From: Luzula sylvatica
Lineage: Eukaryota > Streptophyta > Magnoliopsida > Poales > Juncaceae
Assembly: GCA_946800325.1 (NCBI GenBank)
Contig: OX326957.1
Location: 59,304,977 to 59,368,976, forward strand
Length of the DNA stretch: 64,000 nt
Reading direction: 5' to 3'
Positions 12,848 through 25,999 of the stretch are shown in pieces. Position numbers and translations under genes: made by a program. Under the pieces are notes generated by a model. It was given only the letters and a program-made list of their open reading frames with translations, ran no database searches and was not told the origin of the DNA. How positions within the stretch are numbered: the stretch's first letter is position 1; each line of letters opens with the position of its first letter.

Positions 12848-15800
12848 ATCGTATCTTTTACTACACAACTTTTCACCAAATTTCACAAACACTAAGAAAG
12901 TTTGTTTTTCGATTCAAAACAAGATTTTAACGCTTTGAGGAGTTCAAATAACGTGTTTTGAGATCATTTGTATCGTATCTTTTACTACATAAGTATTCAC
13001 CAGATTTCACAAACACTAAGAAAGTTTGTTTTTCGATTCAAAACAAGATTTTAACGCTTTGAGGAGTTCAAATAACGTGTTTTTAGATCATTTGTATCGT
13101 ATCTTTTACTACATAACTTTTCACCAAATTTCAGAAACACTAAGAAAGTTTGTTTTTCGATTCAAAACAAGATTTTAACGCGTTCAGGAGTTCAAATAAC
13201 GTGTTTTTAGATCATTTGAATCGTATCTTTTACTACACAACTTTTCACCAAATTTCACAAACACTAAGAAAGTTTGTGTTTCATTTCAAAACAAGATTTT
13301 AACGCTTTGAGGAGTTCAAATAACGTGTTTTGAGATCATTTATATCGTATCTTTTACTACATAACTTTTCACCAAATTTCACAAAAACTAAGAAAGTTTG
13401 TTTTTCGATTCAAAACAACATTTTAACGCTTTGAGGAGTTCAAATAACATGTTTTGAGATCATTTGTATCGTATCTTTTACTACATAACTTTTCACCAAA
13501 TTTCAGAAACACTAATAAAGTTTGTTTTTCGATTCAAAACAAGATTTTAACGCGTTCAGGAGTTCAAATAACGTGTTTTTAGATCATTTGAATCGTATCT
13601 TTTACTACACAACTTTTCACCAAATTTCACAAACAATAAGAAAGTTTGTGTTTCATTTCAAAACAAGATTTTAACGCTTTGAGGAGTTCAAATAACGTGT
13701 TTTGAGATCATTTATATCGTATCTTTTACTACATAAGTTTTCACCAAATTTCACAAACACTAAGAAAGTTTGTGTTTCATTCCAAAACAAGATTTTAACG
13801 CTTTGAGGAGTTCAAATAACGTGTTTTTAGATCATTTGTATCGTATCTTTTACTACATAACTTTTCACCAAATTTCACAAACACTAAGAAAGTTTGTTTT
13901 TAGATTCAAAACAAGATTTTAACGCTTTGAGGAGTTCAAATAACGTGTTTTGAGATCATTTGTATCGTATCTTTTACTACATAACTTTTCACCAAATTTC
14001 ACAAACACTAAGAAAGTTTGTTTTTCGATTCACAACAAGATTTTAACGCTTTGAGGAGGTCAAAAAACGTGTTTTGAGATCATTTGTATCGTATCTTTTA
14101 CTACACAACTTTTCACCAAATTTCACAAACACTAAGAAAGTTTGTTTATCGATTCAAAACAAGATTTTAACGCTTTGAGGAGTTCAAATAACGTGTTTTG
14201 AGATCATTTGTATCGTATCTTTTACTACATAATTTTTCACCAAATTTCACAAACACTAAGAAAGTTTGTTTTTCGATTCACAACAAGATTTTAACGCTTT
14301 GAGGAGTTCAAATAACGTGTTTTTAGATCATTTGTATCGTATCTTTTACTACATAAATTTTCACCAAATTTCACAAACACTAAGAAAGTTTGTGTTTCGA
14401 TTCAAAACAAGATTTTAACGCTTTCAGTAGTTCAAATAACGTGTTTTTAGATCATTTGTATCGTATCTTTTACTACACAACTCTTTACCAAATTTCACAA
14501 ACACTAAGAAAGTTTGTTTTTCGATTCAAAACAAGATTTCAACGCTTTGAGGAGTTCAAATAACGTGTTTTGAGATCATTTGTATCGTATCTTTTACTAC
14601 ATAAGTTTTCACCAAATTTCACAAACACTAAGAAAGTTTGTTTTTTGATTCAACACAAGATTTTAACGCTTTGAGGAGTTCAAATATCGTGTTTTTAGAT
14701 CATTTGTATCGTATCTTTTACTACACAACTTTTCACCAAATTTCACAAACACTAAGAAAGTTTGTGTTTCGATTTCAAAACAAGATTTTGACGCTTTGAG
14801 GAGTTCAAATAACGTGTATTGAGATCATTTATATCGTATCTTTTACTACATAACTTTTCACCAAATTTCACAAACACTAAGAAAGTTTGTGTTTCGATTC
14901 AAAACAAGATTTTAACGCTTTCAGTAGTTCAAATAACGTGTTTTTAGATCATTTGTATCGTATCTTTTACTTCACAACTTTTTACCAAATTTCACAAACA
15001 CTAAGAAAGTTTGTTTTTCGATTCAAAACAAGATTTCAACGCTTTGAGGAGTTCAAATAACGTGTTTTGAGAGCATTTGTATCGTATCTTTTACTACATA
15101 AGTTTTCACCAGATTTCACAAACTCTAAGAAAGTTTGTTTTTCGATTCAAAACAAGATTTTAACGCTTTGAGGATTTCAAATAACGTGTTTTTAGATCAT
15201 TTGTATCGTATCTTTTACTACATAACTTTTCACCAAATTTCACAAACACTAAGAAAGTTTGTTTTTCGATTCAAAACAACATTTTAACGCTTTGAGGAGT
15301 TCAAATAACTTGTTTTGAGATCATTTGTATCGTATCTTTTACTACATAAGTTTTCACCAGATTTCACAAACACTAAGAAAGTTTGTTTTTCGATTCAAAA
15401 CAAGATTTTAACGCTTTGAGGAGTTCAAATAACGTGTTTTTAGATCATTTGAATCGTATCTTTTACTACACAACTTTTCACCAAATTTCACAAACACTAA
15501 GAAAGTTTGTGTTTCATTTCAAAACAAGATTTTAACGCTTTGAGGAGTTCAAATAAAGTGTTTTGAGATCATTTGTATCGTATCTTTTACTACATAACTT
15601 TTCACCAAATTTCACAAACACTAAGAAAGTTTGTTTTTCGATTCAAAACAAGATTTTAACGCTTTGAGGAGTTCAAATAACGTGTTTTGAGATCATTTGT
15701 ATCGTATCTTTTACTACATAACTTTTCACCAAATTTCACAAACACTAAGAAAGTTTGTTTTTCGATTCAAAACAAGATTTTCACGCTTTCAGGAGTTCAA

Positions 15801-18692
15801 ATAACGTGTTTTTAGATCATTTGAATCGTATCTTTTACTACACAACTTTTCACCAAATTTCACAAACACTAAGAAAGTTTGTTTTTCGATTCAAAACAAG
15901 ATTTTAACGCTTTGAGGAGTTCAAATAACGTGTTTTGAGATCATTTGTATCGTATCTTTTACTACATAACTTTTCACCAAATTTCACAAACACTAAGAAA
16001 GTTTGTTTTTCGATTCACAACAAGATTTTAACGCTTTGAGGAGTTCAAAAAACGTGTTTTTAGATCATTTGTATCGTATCTTTTACTACACAACTTTTCA
16101 CCAAATTTCACAAACACTAAGAAAGTTTGTTTTTCGATTCAAAACAAGATTTTAACGCTTTGAGGAGTTCAAATAACGTGTTTTGAGATCATTTGTATCG
16201 TATCTTTTACTACATAAGTATTCACCAGATTTCACAAACACCAAGAAAGTTTGTTTTTCGATTCAAAACAAGATTTTAACGCTTTGAGGAGTTCAAATAA
16301 CGTGTTTTGAGATCATTTGTATCGTATCTTTTACTACATACCTTTTCACCAAATTTCACAAACACTAAGAAAGTTTGTTTTTCGATTCAAAACAACATTT
16401 TAACGCTTTGAGGAGTTCAAATAACGTGTTTTTAGATCATTTGTATCGTATCGTTTACTACATAACTTGTCACCAAATTTCACAAACACTAAGAAAGTTT
16501 GTTTTTCGATATAAAACAACATTTTAACGCTTTGAGGAGTTCAAATAACGTGTTTTGAGATCATTTGTATCGTATCTTTTACTACATAACTTTTCACCAA
16601 ATTTCACAAACACTAAGAAAGTTTGTTTTTCGATTCAAAACAAGATTTTAACGCTTTGAGGAGTTCAAATAACGTGTTTTGAGATCATTTGTATCGTATC
16701 TTTTACTACATAAGTTTTCACCAGATTTCACAAACACTAAGAAAGTTTGTTTTTCGATTCAAAACAAGATTTTAACACTTTGAGGAGTTCAAATAACGTG
16801 TTTTTAGATCATTTGTATCGTATCTTTTACTACATAACTTTTCACCAAATTTCACAAACACTAAGAAAGTTTGTTTTTCGATTCAAAACAACATTTTAAC
16901 GCTTTGAGGAGTTCAAATAACTTGTTTTGAGATCATTTGTATCATATCTTTTACTACATAACTTTTCAACAAATTTCACAAACACTAAGAAAGTTTGTTT
17001 TTCGATATAAAACAACATTTTAACGCTTTGAGGAGTTAAAATAATGTGTTTTTAGATCATTTGTATCGTATCTTTTACTACATAACTTTTCACCAAATTT
17101 CACAAACACTAAGAAAGTTTGTTTTTCGATTCAAAACAACATTTTAACGCTTTGAGGAGTTCAAATAACGTGTTTTTAGATCATTTGTATCGTATCGTTT
17201 ACTACATAACTTTTCACCAAATTTCACAAACACTAAGAAAGTTTGTTTTTCGATATAAAACAAGATTTTAACGCTTCGAGGAGTTAAAATAACGTGTTTT
17301 TAGATCATTTGTATCGTATCTTTTACTACATAACTTTTCACCAAATTTCACAAACACTAAGAAAGTTTGTTTTTCGATTCACAACAAGATTTTAACGCTT
17401 TGAGGAGTTCAAAAAACGTGTTTTGAGATCATTTGTATCGTATCTTTTACTACACAACTTTTCACCAAATTTCACAAACACTAAGAAAGTTTGTTTTTCG
17501 ATTCAAAACAAGATTTTAACGCTTTGAGGAGTTCAAATAACGTGTTTTGAGATCATTTGTATCGTATCTTTTACTACATAAGTATTCACCAGATTTCACA
17601 AACACTAAGAAAGTTTGTTTTTCGATTCAAAACAAGATTTTAACGCGTTCAGGAGTTCAAATAACGTGTTTTGAGATCATTTGAATCGTATCTTTTACTA
17701 CACAACTTTTCACCAAATTTCACAAACACTAAGAAAGTTTGTGTTTCATTTCAAAACAAGATTTTAACGCTTTGAGGAGTTCAAATAACGTGTTTTGAGA
17801 TCATTTATATCGTATCTTTTACTACATAACTTTTCACCAAATTTCACAAACACTAAGAAAGTTTGTTTTTCGTTTCAAAACAAGATTTTAACGCTTTGAG
17901 GAGTTCAAATAACGTGTTTTGAGATCATTTGTATCGTATCTTTTACTACATAACTTTTCACCAAATTTCACAAACACTAAGAAAGTTTGTTTTTCGATTC
18001 AAAACAAGATTTTAACGCTTTGAGGAGTTCAAATAACGTGTTTTGAGATCATTTGTATCGTATCTTTTACTACATAACTTTTCACCAAATTTCACAAACA
18101 CTAAGAAAGTTTGTTTTTCGATTCAAAACAAGATTTTAACGCTTTGAGGAGTTCAAATAACGTGTTTTGAGATCATTTGTATCGTATCTTTTACTACATA
18201 ACTTTTCACCAAATTTCACAAACACTAAGAAAGTTTGTTTTTCGATTCAAAACAAGATTTTAACGCTTTGAGGAGTTCAAATAACGTGTTTTGAGATCAT
18301 TTGTATCGTATCTTTTACTACATAAGTTTTCACCAGATTTCACAAACACTAAGAAAGTTTGTTTTTCGATTCAAAACAAGATTTTAACGCTTTGAGGAGT
18401 TCAAATAACGTGTTTTTAGATCATTTGTATTGTATCTTTTACTACATAACTTTTCACCAAATTTCACAAACACTAAGAAAGTTTGTTTTTCGATTCAAAA
18501 CAAGATTTTAACGCTTTCAGGAACTACATAACTTTTCACCAAATTTCACAAACACTAAGAAAGTTTGTTTTTCGGTTCAAAACAAGATTTTAACGCTTTC
18601 AGGAGTTCAAATAACGTGTTTTTAGATCATTTGAATCATATCTTTTACTACACAACTTTTCACCAAATTTCACAAACACTAAGAAAGTTTGT
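12848..18692. repeat. 6,159-bp tandem duplication, copy 1
   Basis: 5,845 bp nearly identical to 19007-24851 at an offset of 6,159 bp (49 x 124 + 82 + 1: the period includes one 82-bp and one 125-bp monomer). Single differences seen: 13386 (A here, C in partner), 13737 (G here, C in partner) and 15633 (G here, A in partner at 21792). The left limit is where GTATCG here faces GAATCG at 19006; the right limit is where TTTGTTTTTCG here faces TTTGTGTTTCA at 24852. It contains the 125-bp monomer 14674-14798 and ends shortly after the 82-bp monomer 18519-18600. Confidence 0.9.
18519..18600. repeat. 82-bp deletion monomer, third
   Basis: Same joint; 10,252 bp after the second copy. One monomer later the sequence goes to TTTTTCGTTTC, not TGTTTCATTTC, which marks the end of the 6,159-bp identity. 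Confidence 0.95.
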
Positions 18693-19006
18693 TTTTCGTT
18701 TCAAAACAAGATTTTAACGTTTTGAGGAGTTCAAATAACGTGTTTTGAGATCATTTGTATCGTATCTTTTACTACATAACTTTTCACCAGATTTCACAAA
18801 CACTAAGAAAGTTTGTTTTTCGATTCAAAACAAGATTTTAACGCTTTGAGGAGTACAAATAACGTGTTTTGAGATCATTTGTATCGTATCTTTTACTACA
18901 TAACTTTTCACCAAATTTCACAAACACTAAGAAAGTTTGTTTTTCGATTCAAAACAAGATTTTAACGCTTTCAGGAGTTCAAATAACGTGTTTTTAGATC
19001 ATTTGA
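18693..19006. repeat. junction monomers between the two 6,159-bp copies
   Basis: About 2.5 monomers that break the 6,159-bp identity. They include a monomer with TTTCGTTTC and AACGTTTTGAG, and one with the private GAGTACAAATAA near 18853 (A for T). The same short stretch, including that private base, reappears 24,100 bp downstream near 42953. This is where copy 1 passes into copy 2 and probably marks an exchange point. Confidence 0.7.
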
Positions 19007-22000
19007 ATCGTATCTTTTACTACACAACTTTTCACCAAATTTCACAAACACTAAGAAAGTTTGTTTTTCGATTCAAAACAAGATTTTAACGCTTTGAGGA
19101 GTTCAAATAACGTGTTTTGAGATCATTTGTATCGTATCTTTTACTACATAAGTATTCACCAGATTTCACAAACACTAAGAAAGTTTGTTTTTCGATTCAA
19201 AACAAGATTTTAACGCTTTGAGGAGTTCAAATAACGTGTTTTTAGATCATTTGTATCGTATCTTTTACTACATAACTTTTCACCAAATTTCAGAAACACT
19301 AAGAAAGTTTGTTTTTCGATTCAAAACAAGATTTTAACGCGTTCAGGAGTTCAAATAACGTGTTTTTAGATCATTTGAATCGTATCTTTTACTACACAAC
19401 TTTTCACCAAATTTCACAAACACTAAGAAAGTTTGTGTTTCATTTCAAAACAAGATTTTAACGCTTTGAGGAGTTCAAATAACGTGTTTTGAGATCATTT
19501 ATATCGTATCTTTTACTACATAACTTTTCACCAAATTTCACAAACACTAAGAAAGTTTGTTTTTCGATTCAAAACAACATTTTAACGCTTTGAGGAGTTC
19601 AAATAACATGTTTTGAGATCATTTGTATCGTATCTTTTACTACATAACTTTTCACCAAATTTCAGAAACACTAATAAAGTTTGTTTTTCGATTCAAAACA
19701 AGATTTTAACGCGTTCAGGAGTTCAAATAACGTGTTTTTAGATCATTTGAATCGTATCTTTTACTACACAACTTTTCACCAAATTTCACAAACAATAAGA
19801 AAGTTTGTGTTTCATTTCAAAACAAGATTTTAACGCTTTGAGGAGTTCAAATAACGTGTTTTGAGATCATTTATATCGTATCTTTTACTACATAACTTTT
19901 CACCAAATTTCACAAACACTAAGAAAGTTTGTGTTTCATTCCAAAACAAGATTTTAACGCTTTGAGGAGTTCAAATAACGTGTTTTTAGATCATTTGTAT
20001 CGTATCTTTTACTACATAACTTTTCACCAAATTTCACAAACACTAAGAAAGTTTGTTTTTAGATTCAAAACAAGATTTTAACGCTTTGAGGAGTTCAAAT
20101 AACGTGTTTTGAGATCATTTGTATCGTATCTTTTACTACATAACTTTTCACCAAATTTCACAAACACTAAGAAAGTTTGTTTTTCGATTCACAACAAGAT
20201 TTTAACGCTTTGAGGAGGTCAAAAAACGTGTTTTGAGATCATTTGTATCGTATCTTTTACTACACAACTTTTCACCAAATTTCACAAACACTAAGAAAGT
20301 TTGTTTATCGATTCAAAACAAGATTTTAACGCTTTGAGGAGTTCAAATAACGTGTTTTGAGATCATTTGTATCGTATCTTTTACTACATAATTTTTCACC
20401 AAATTTCACAAACACTAAGAAAGTTTGTTTTTCGATTCACAACAAGATTTTAACGCTTTGAGGAGTTCAAATAACGTGTTTTTAGATCATTTGTATCGTA
20501 TCTTTTACTACATAAATTTTCACCAAATTTCACAAACACTAAGAAAGTTTGTGTTTCGATTCAAAACAAGATTTTAACGCTTTCAGTAGTTCAAATAACG
20601 TGTTTTTAGATCATTTGTATCGTATCTTTTACTACACAACTCTTTACCAAATTTCACAAACACTAAGAAAGTTTGTTTTTCGATTCAAAACAAGATTTCA
20701 ACGCTTTGAGGAGTTCAAATAACGTGTTTTGAGATCATTTGTATCGTATCTTTTACTACATAAGTTTTCACCAAATTTCACAAACACTAAGAAAGTTTGT
20801 TTTTTGATTCAACACAAGATTTTAACGCTTTGAGGAGTTCAAATATCGTGTTTTTAGATCATTTGTATCGTATCTTTTACTACACAACTTTTCACCAAAT
20901 TTCACAAACACTAAGAAAGTTTGTGTTTCGATTTCAAAACAAGATTTTGACGCTTTGAGGAGTTCAAATAACGTGTATTGAGATCATTTATATCGTATCT
21001 TTTACTACATAACTTTTCACCAAATTTCACAAACACTAAGAAAGTTTGTGTTTCGATTCAAAACAAGATTTTAACGCTTTCAGTAGTTCAAATAACGTGT
21101 TTTTAGATCATTTGTATCGTATCTTTTACTTCACAACTTTTTACCAAATTTCACAAACACTAAGAAAGTTTGTTTTTCGATTCAAAACAAGATTTCAACG
21201 CTTTGAGGAGTTCAAATAACGTGTTTTGAGAGCATTTGTATCGTATCTTTTACTACATAAGTTTTCACCAGATTTCACAAACTCTAAGAAAGTTTGTTTT
21301 TCGATTCAAAACAAGATTTTAACGCTTTGAGGATTTCAAATAACGTGTTTTTAGATCATTTGTATCGTATCTTTTACTACATAACTTTTCACCAAATTTC
21401 ACAAACACTAAGAAAGTTTGTTTTTCGATTCAAAACAACATTTTAACGCTTTGAGGAGTTCAAATAACTTGTTTTGAGATCATTTGTATCGTATCTTTTA
21501 CTACATAAGTTTTCACCAGATTTCACAAACACTAAGAAAGTTTGTTTTTCGATTCAAAACAAGATTTTAACGCTTTGAGGAGTTCAAATAACGTGTTTTT
21601 AGATCATTTGAATCGTATCTTTTACTACACAACTTTTCACCAAATTTCACAAACACTAAGAAAGTTTGTGTTTCATTTCAAAACAAGATTTTAACGCTTT
21701 GAGGAGTTCAAATAAAGTGTTTTGAGATCATTTGTATCGTATCTTTTACTACATAACTTTTCACCAAATTTCACAAACACTAAGAAAGTTTATTTTTCGA
21801 TTCAAAACAAGATTTTAACGCTTTGAGGAGTTCAAATAACGTGTTTTGAGATCATTTGTATCGTATCTTTTACTACATAACTTTTCACCAAATTTCACAA
21901 ACACTAAGAAAGTTTGTTTTTCGATTCAAAACAAGATTTTCACGCTTTCAGGAGTTCAAATAACGTGTTTTTAGATCATTTGAATCGTATCTTTTACTAC

Positions 22001-24851
22001 ACAACTTTTCACCAAATTTCACAAACACTAAGAAAGTTTGTTTTTCGATTCAAAACAAGATTTTAACGCTTTGAGGAGTTCAAATAACGTGTTTTGAGAT
22101 CATTTGTATCGTATCTTTTACTACATAACTTTTCACCAAATTTCACAAACACTAAGAAAGTTTGTTTTTCGATTCACAACAAGATTTTAACGCTTTGAGG
22201 AGTTCAAAAAACGTGTTTTTAGATCATTTGTATCGTATCTTTTACTACACAACTTTTCACCAAATTTCACAAACACTAAGAAAGTTTGTTTTTCGATTCA
22301 AAACAAGATTTTAACGCTTTGAGGAGTTCAAATAACGTGTTTTGAGATCATTTGTATCGTATCTTTTACTACATAAGTATTCACCAGATTTCACAAACAC
22401 CAAGAAAGTTTGTTTTTCGATTCAAAACAAGATTTTAACGCTTTGAGGAGTTCAAATAACGTGTTTTGAGATCATTTGTATCGTATCTTTTACTACATAC
22501 CTTTTCACCAAATTTCACAAACACTAAGAAAGTTTGTTTTTCGATTCAAAACAACATTTTAACGCTTTGAGGAGTTCAAATAACGTGTTTTTAGATCATT
22601 TGTATCGTATCGTTTACTACATAACTTGTCACCAAATTTCACAAACACTAAGAAAGTTTGTTTTTCGATATAAAACAACATTTTAACGCTTTGAGGAGTT
22701 CAAATAACGTGTTTTGAGATCATTTGTATCGTATCTTTTACTACATAACTTTTCACCAAATTTCACAAACACTAAGAAAGTTTGTTTTTCGATTCAAAAC
22801 AAGATTTTAACGCTTTGAGGAGTTCAAATAACGTGTTTTGAGATCATTTGTATCGTATCTTTTACTACATAAGTTTTCACCAGATTTCACAAACACTAAG
22901 AAAGTTTGTTTTTCGATTCAAAACAAGATTTTAACACTTTGAGGAGTTCAAATAACGTGTTTTTAGATCATTTGTATCGTATCTTTTACTACATAACTTT
23001 TCACCAAATTTCACAAACACTAAGAAAGTTTGTTTTTCGATTCAAAACAACATTTTAACGCTTTGAGGAGTTCAAATAACTTGTTTTGAGATCATTTGTA
23101 TCATATCTTTTACTACATAACTTTTCAACAAATTTCACAAACACTAAGAAAGTTTGTTTTTCGATATAAAACAACATTTTAACGCTTTGAGGAGTTAAAA
23201 TAATGTGTTTTTAGATCATTTGTATCGTATCTTTTACTACATAACTTTTCACCAAATTTCACAAACACTAAGAAAGTTTGTTTTTCGATTCAAAACAACA
23301 TTTTAACGCTTTGAGGAGTTCAAATAACGTGTTTTTAGATCATTTGTATCGTATCGTTTACTACATAACTTTTCACCAAATTTCACAAACACTAAGAAAG
23401 TTTGTTTTTCGATATAAAACAAGATTTTAACGCTTCGAGGAGTTAAAATAACGTGTTTTTAGATCATTTGTATCGTATCTTTTACTACATAACTTTTCAC
23501 CAAATTTCACAAACACTAAGAAAGTTTGTTTTTCGATTCACAACAAGATTTTAACGCTTTGAGGAGTTCAAAAAACGTGTTTTGAGATCATTTGTATCGT
23601 ATCTTTTACTACACAACTTTTCACCAAATTTCACAAACACTAAGAAAGTTTGTTTTTCGATTCAAAACAAGATTTTAACGCTTTGAGGAGTTCAAATAAC
23701 GTGTTTTGAGATCATTTGTATCGTATCTTTTACTACATAAGTATTCACCAGATTTCACAAACACTAAGAAAGTTTGTTTTTCGATTCAAAACAAGATTTT
23801 AACGCGTTCAGGAGTTCAAATAACGTGTTTTGAGATCATTTGAATCGTATCTTTTACTACACAACTTTTCACCAAATTTCACAAACACTAAGAAAGTTTG
23901 TGTTTCATTTCAAAACAAGATTTTAACGCTTTGAGGAGTTCAAATAACGTGTTTTGAGATCATTTATATCGTATCTTTTACTACATAACTTTTCACCAAA
24001 TTTCACAAACACTAAGAAAGTTTGTTTTTCGTTTCAAAACAAGATTTTAACGCTTTGAGGAGTTCAAATAACGTGTTTTGAGATCATTTGTATCGTATCT
24101 TTTACTACATAACTTTTCACCAAATTTCACAAACACTAAGAAAGTTTGTTTTTCGATTCAAAACAAGATTTTAACGCTTTGAGGAGTTCAAATAACGTGT
24201 TTTGAGATCATTTGTATCGTATCTTTTACTACATAACTTTTCACCAAATTTCACAAACACTAAGAAAGTTTGTTTTTCGATTCAAAACAAGATTTTAACG
24301 CTTTGAGGAGTTCAAATAACGTGTTTTGAGATCATTTGTATCGTATCTTTTACTACATAACTTTTCACCAAATTTCACAAACACTAAGAAAGTTTGTTTT
24401 TCGATTCAAAACAAGATTTTAACGCTTTGAGGAGTTCAAATAACGTGTTTTGAGATCATTTGTATCGTATCTTTTACTACATAAGTTTTCACCAGATTTC
24501 ACAAACACTAAGAAAGTTTGTTTTTCGATTCAAAACAAGATTTTAACGCTTTGAGGAGTTCAAATAACGTGTTTTTAGATCATTTGTATTGTATCTTTTA
24601 CTACATAACTTTTCACCAAATTTCACAAACACTAAGAAAGTTTGTTTTTCGATTCAAAACAAGATTTTAACGCTTTCAGGAACTACATAACTTTTCACCA
24701 AATTTCACAAACACTAAGAAAGTTTGTTTTTCGGTTCAAAACAAGATTTTAACGCTTTCAGGAGTTCAAATAACGTGTTTTTAGATCATTTGAATCATAT
24801 CTTTTACTACACAACTTTTCACCAAATTTCACAAACACTAAGAAAGTTTGT
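19007..24851. repeat. 6,159-bp tandem duplication, copy 2
   Basis: Second copy of 12848-18692. It has its own private A at 21792 (TTTATTTTTCG in place of TTTGTTTTTCG), which separates it from copy 1 and is also present 24,100 bp downstream at 45892. It contains the 125-bp monomer 20833-20957 and the 82-bp monomer 24678-24759. After 24851 the sequence follows the 8349-9050 type (TGTTTCATTTC, then TAAAGTG), not the 18693 type. Confidence 0.9.
24678..24759. repeat. 82-bp deletion monomer, fourth
   Basis: Same joint; 6,159 bp after the third copy. Followed by the TGTTTCATTTC form, as at 497 and 8267. Confidence 0.95.
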
Positions 24852-25985
24852 GTTTCATTTCAAAACAAGATTTTAACGCTTTGAGGAGTTCAAATAAAGT
24901 GTTTTGAGATCATTTATATCGTATCTTTTACTACATAACTTTTCACCAAATTTCACTAACACTAAGAAAGTTTGTTTTTCGTTTCAAAACAAGATTTTAA
25001 CGTTTTGAGGAGTTCAAATAACGTGTTTTGAGATCATTTGTATCGTATCTTTTACTACATAACTTTTCACCAGATTTCACAAACACTAAGAAAGTTTGTT
25101 TTTCGATTCAAAACAAGATTTTAACGCTTTGAGGAGTTCAAATAACGTGTTTTGAGATCATTTGTATCGTATCTTTTACTACATAACTTTTCACCAAATT
25201 TCACAAACACTAAGAAAGTTTGTTTTTCGATTCAAAACAAGATTTTAACGCTTTCAGGAGTTCAAATAACGTGTTTTTAGATCATTTGAATCGTATCTTT
25301 TACTACACAACTTTTCACCAAATTTCACAAACACTAAGAAAGTTTGTTTTTCGATTCAAAACAAGATTTTAACGCTTTGAGGAGTTCAAATAACGTGTTT
25401 TGAGATCATTTGTATCGTATCTTTTACTACATAACTTTTCACCAAATTTCACAAACACTAAGAAAGTTTGTTTTTCGATTCACAACAAGATTTTAACGCT
25501 TTGAGGAGTTCAAAAAACGTGTTTTTAGATCATTTGTATCGTATCTTTTACTACACAACTTTTCACCAAATTTCACAAACAGTAAGAAAGTTTGTTTTTC
25601 GATTCAAAACAAGATTTTAACGCTTTGAGGAGTTCAAATAACGTGTTTTGAGATCATTTGTATCGTATCTTTTACTACATACGTTTTCACCAAATTTCAC
25701 AAACTGTAAGAAAGTTTGTTTTTCGATTCACAACAAGATTTTAACGCTTTGAGGAGTTCAAATAACGTGTTTTGAGATCATTTGTATCGTATCTTTTACT
25801 ACATAACTTTTCACCAAATTTCACAAACACTAAGAAAGTTTGTTTTTCGATTCAAAACAACATTTTAACGCTTTGAGGAGTTCAAATAACTTGTTTTGAG
25901 ATCATTTGTATCGTATCTTTTACTACATAACTTTTCACCAAATTTCAGAAACACTAAGAAAGTTTGTTTTTCGTTTCAAAACAAG
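24852..25985. repeat. monomers linking the 6,159-bp duplication to the 3,597-bp HOR
   Basis: About nine monomers. The order resembles 8349-9046 plus one extra monomer: TAAAGTG, AACGTTTTGAG, a TCAGGAG/GAATCG/ACACAAC monomer, CACAACAAG, AAAAACGTG and CAGTAAG (25581). Instead of then passing to the CACCAAG and ACATACC monomers as the HOR does at 29302, it goes to ACATACGTTTT/CTGTAAG, a plain monomer and a CTTG/CAGAAAC monomer, then joins the HOR at the CTTGTC monomer. CACTAAC at 24952-24958 is a private change shared with 49052-49058. Confidence 0.75.
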
Positions 25986-25999
25986 ATTTTAACGCTTTG

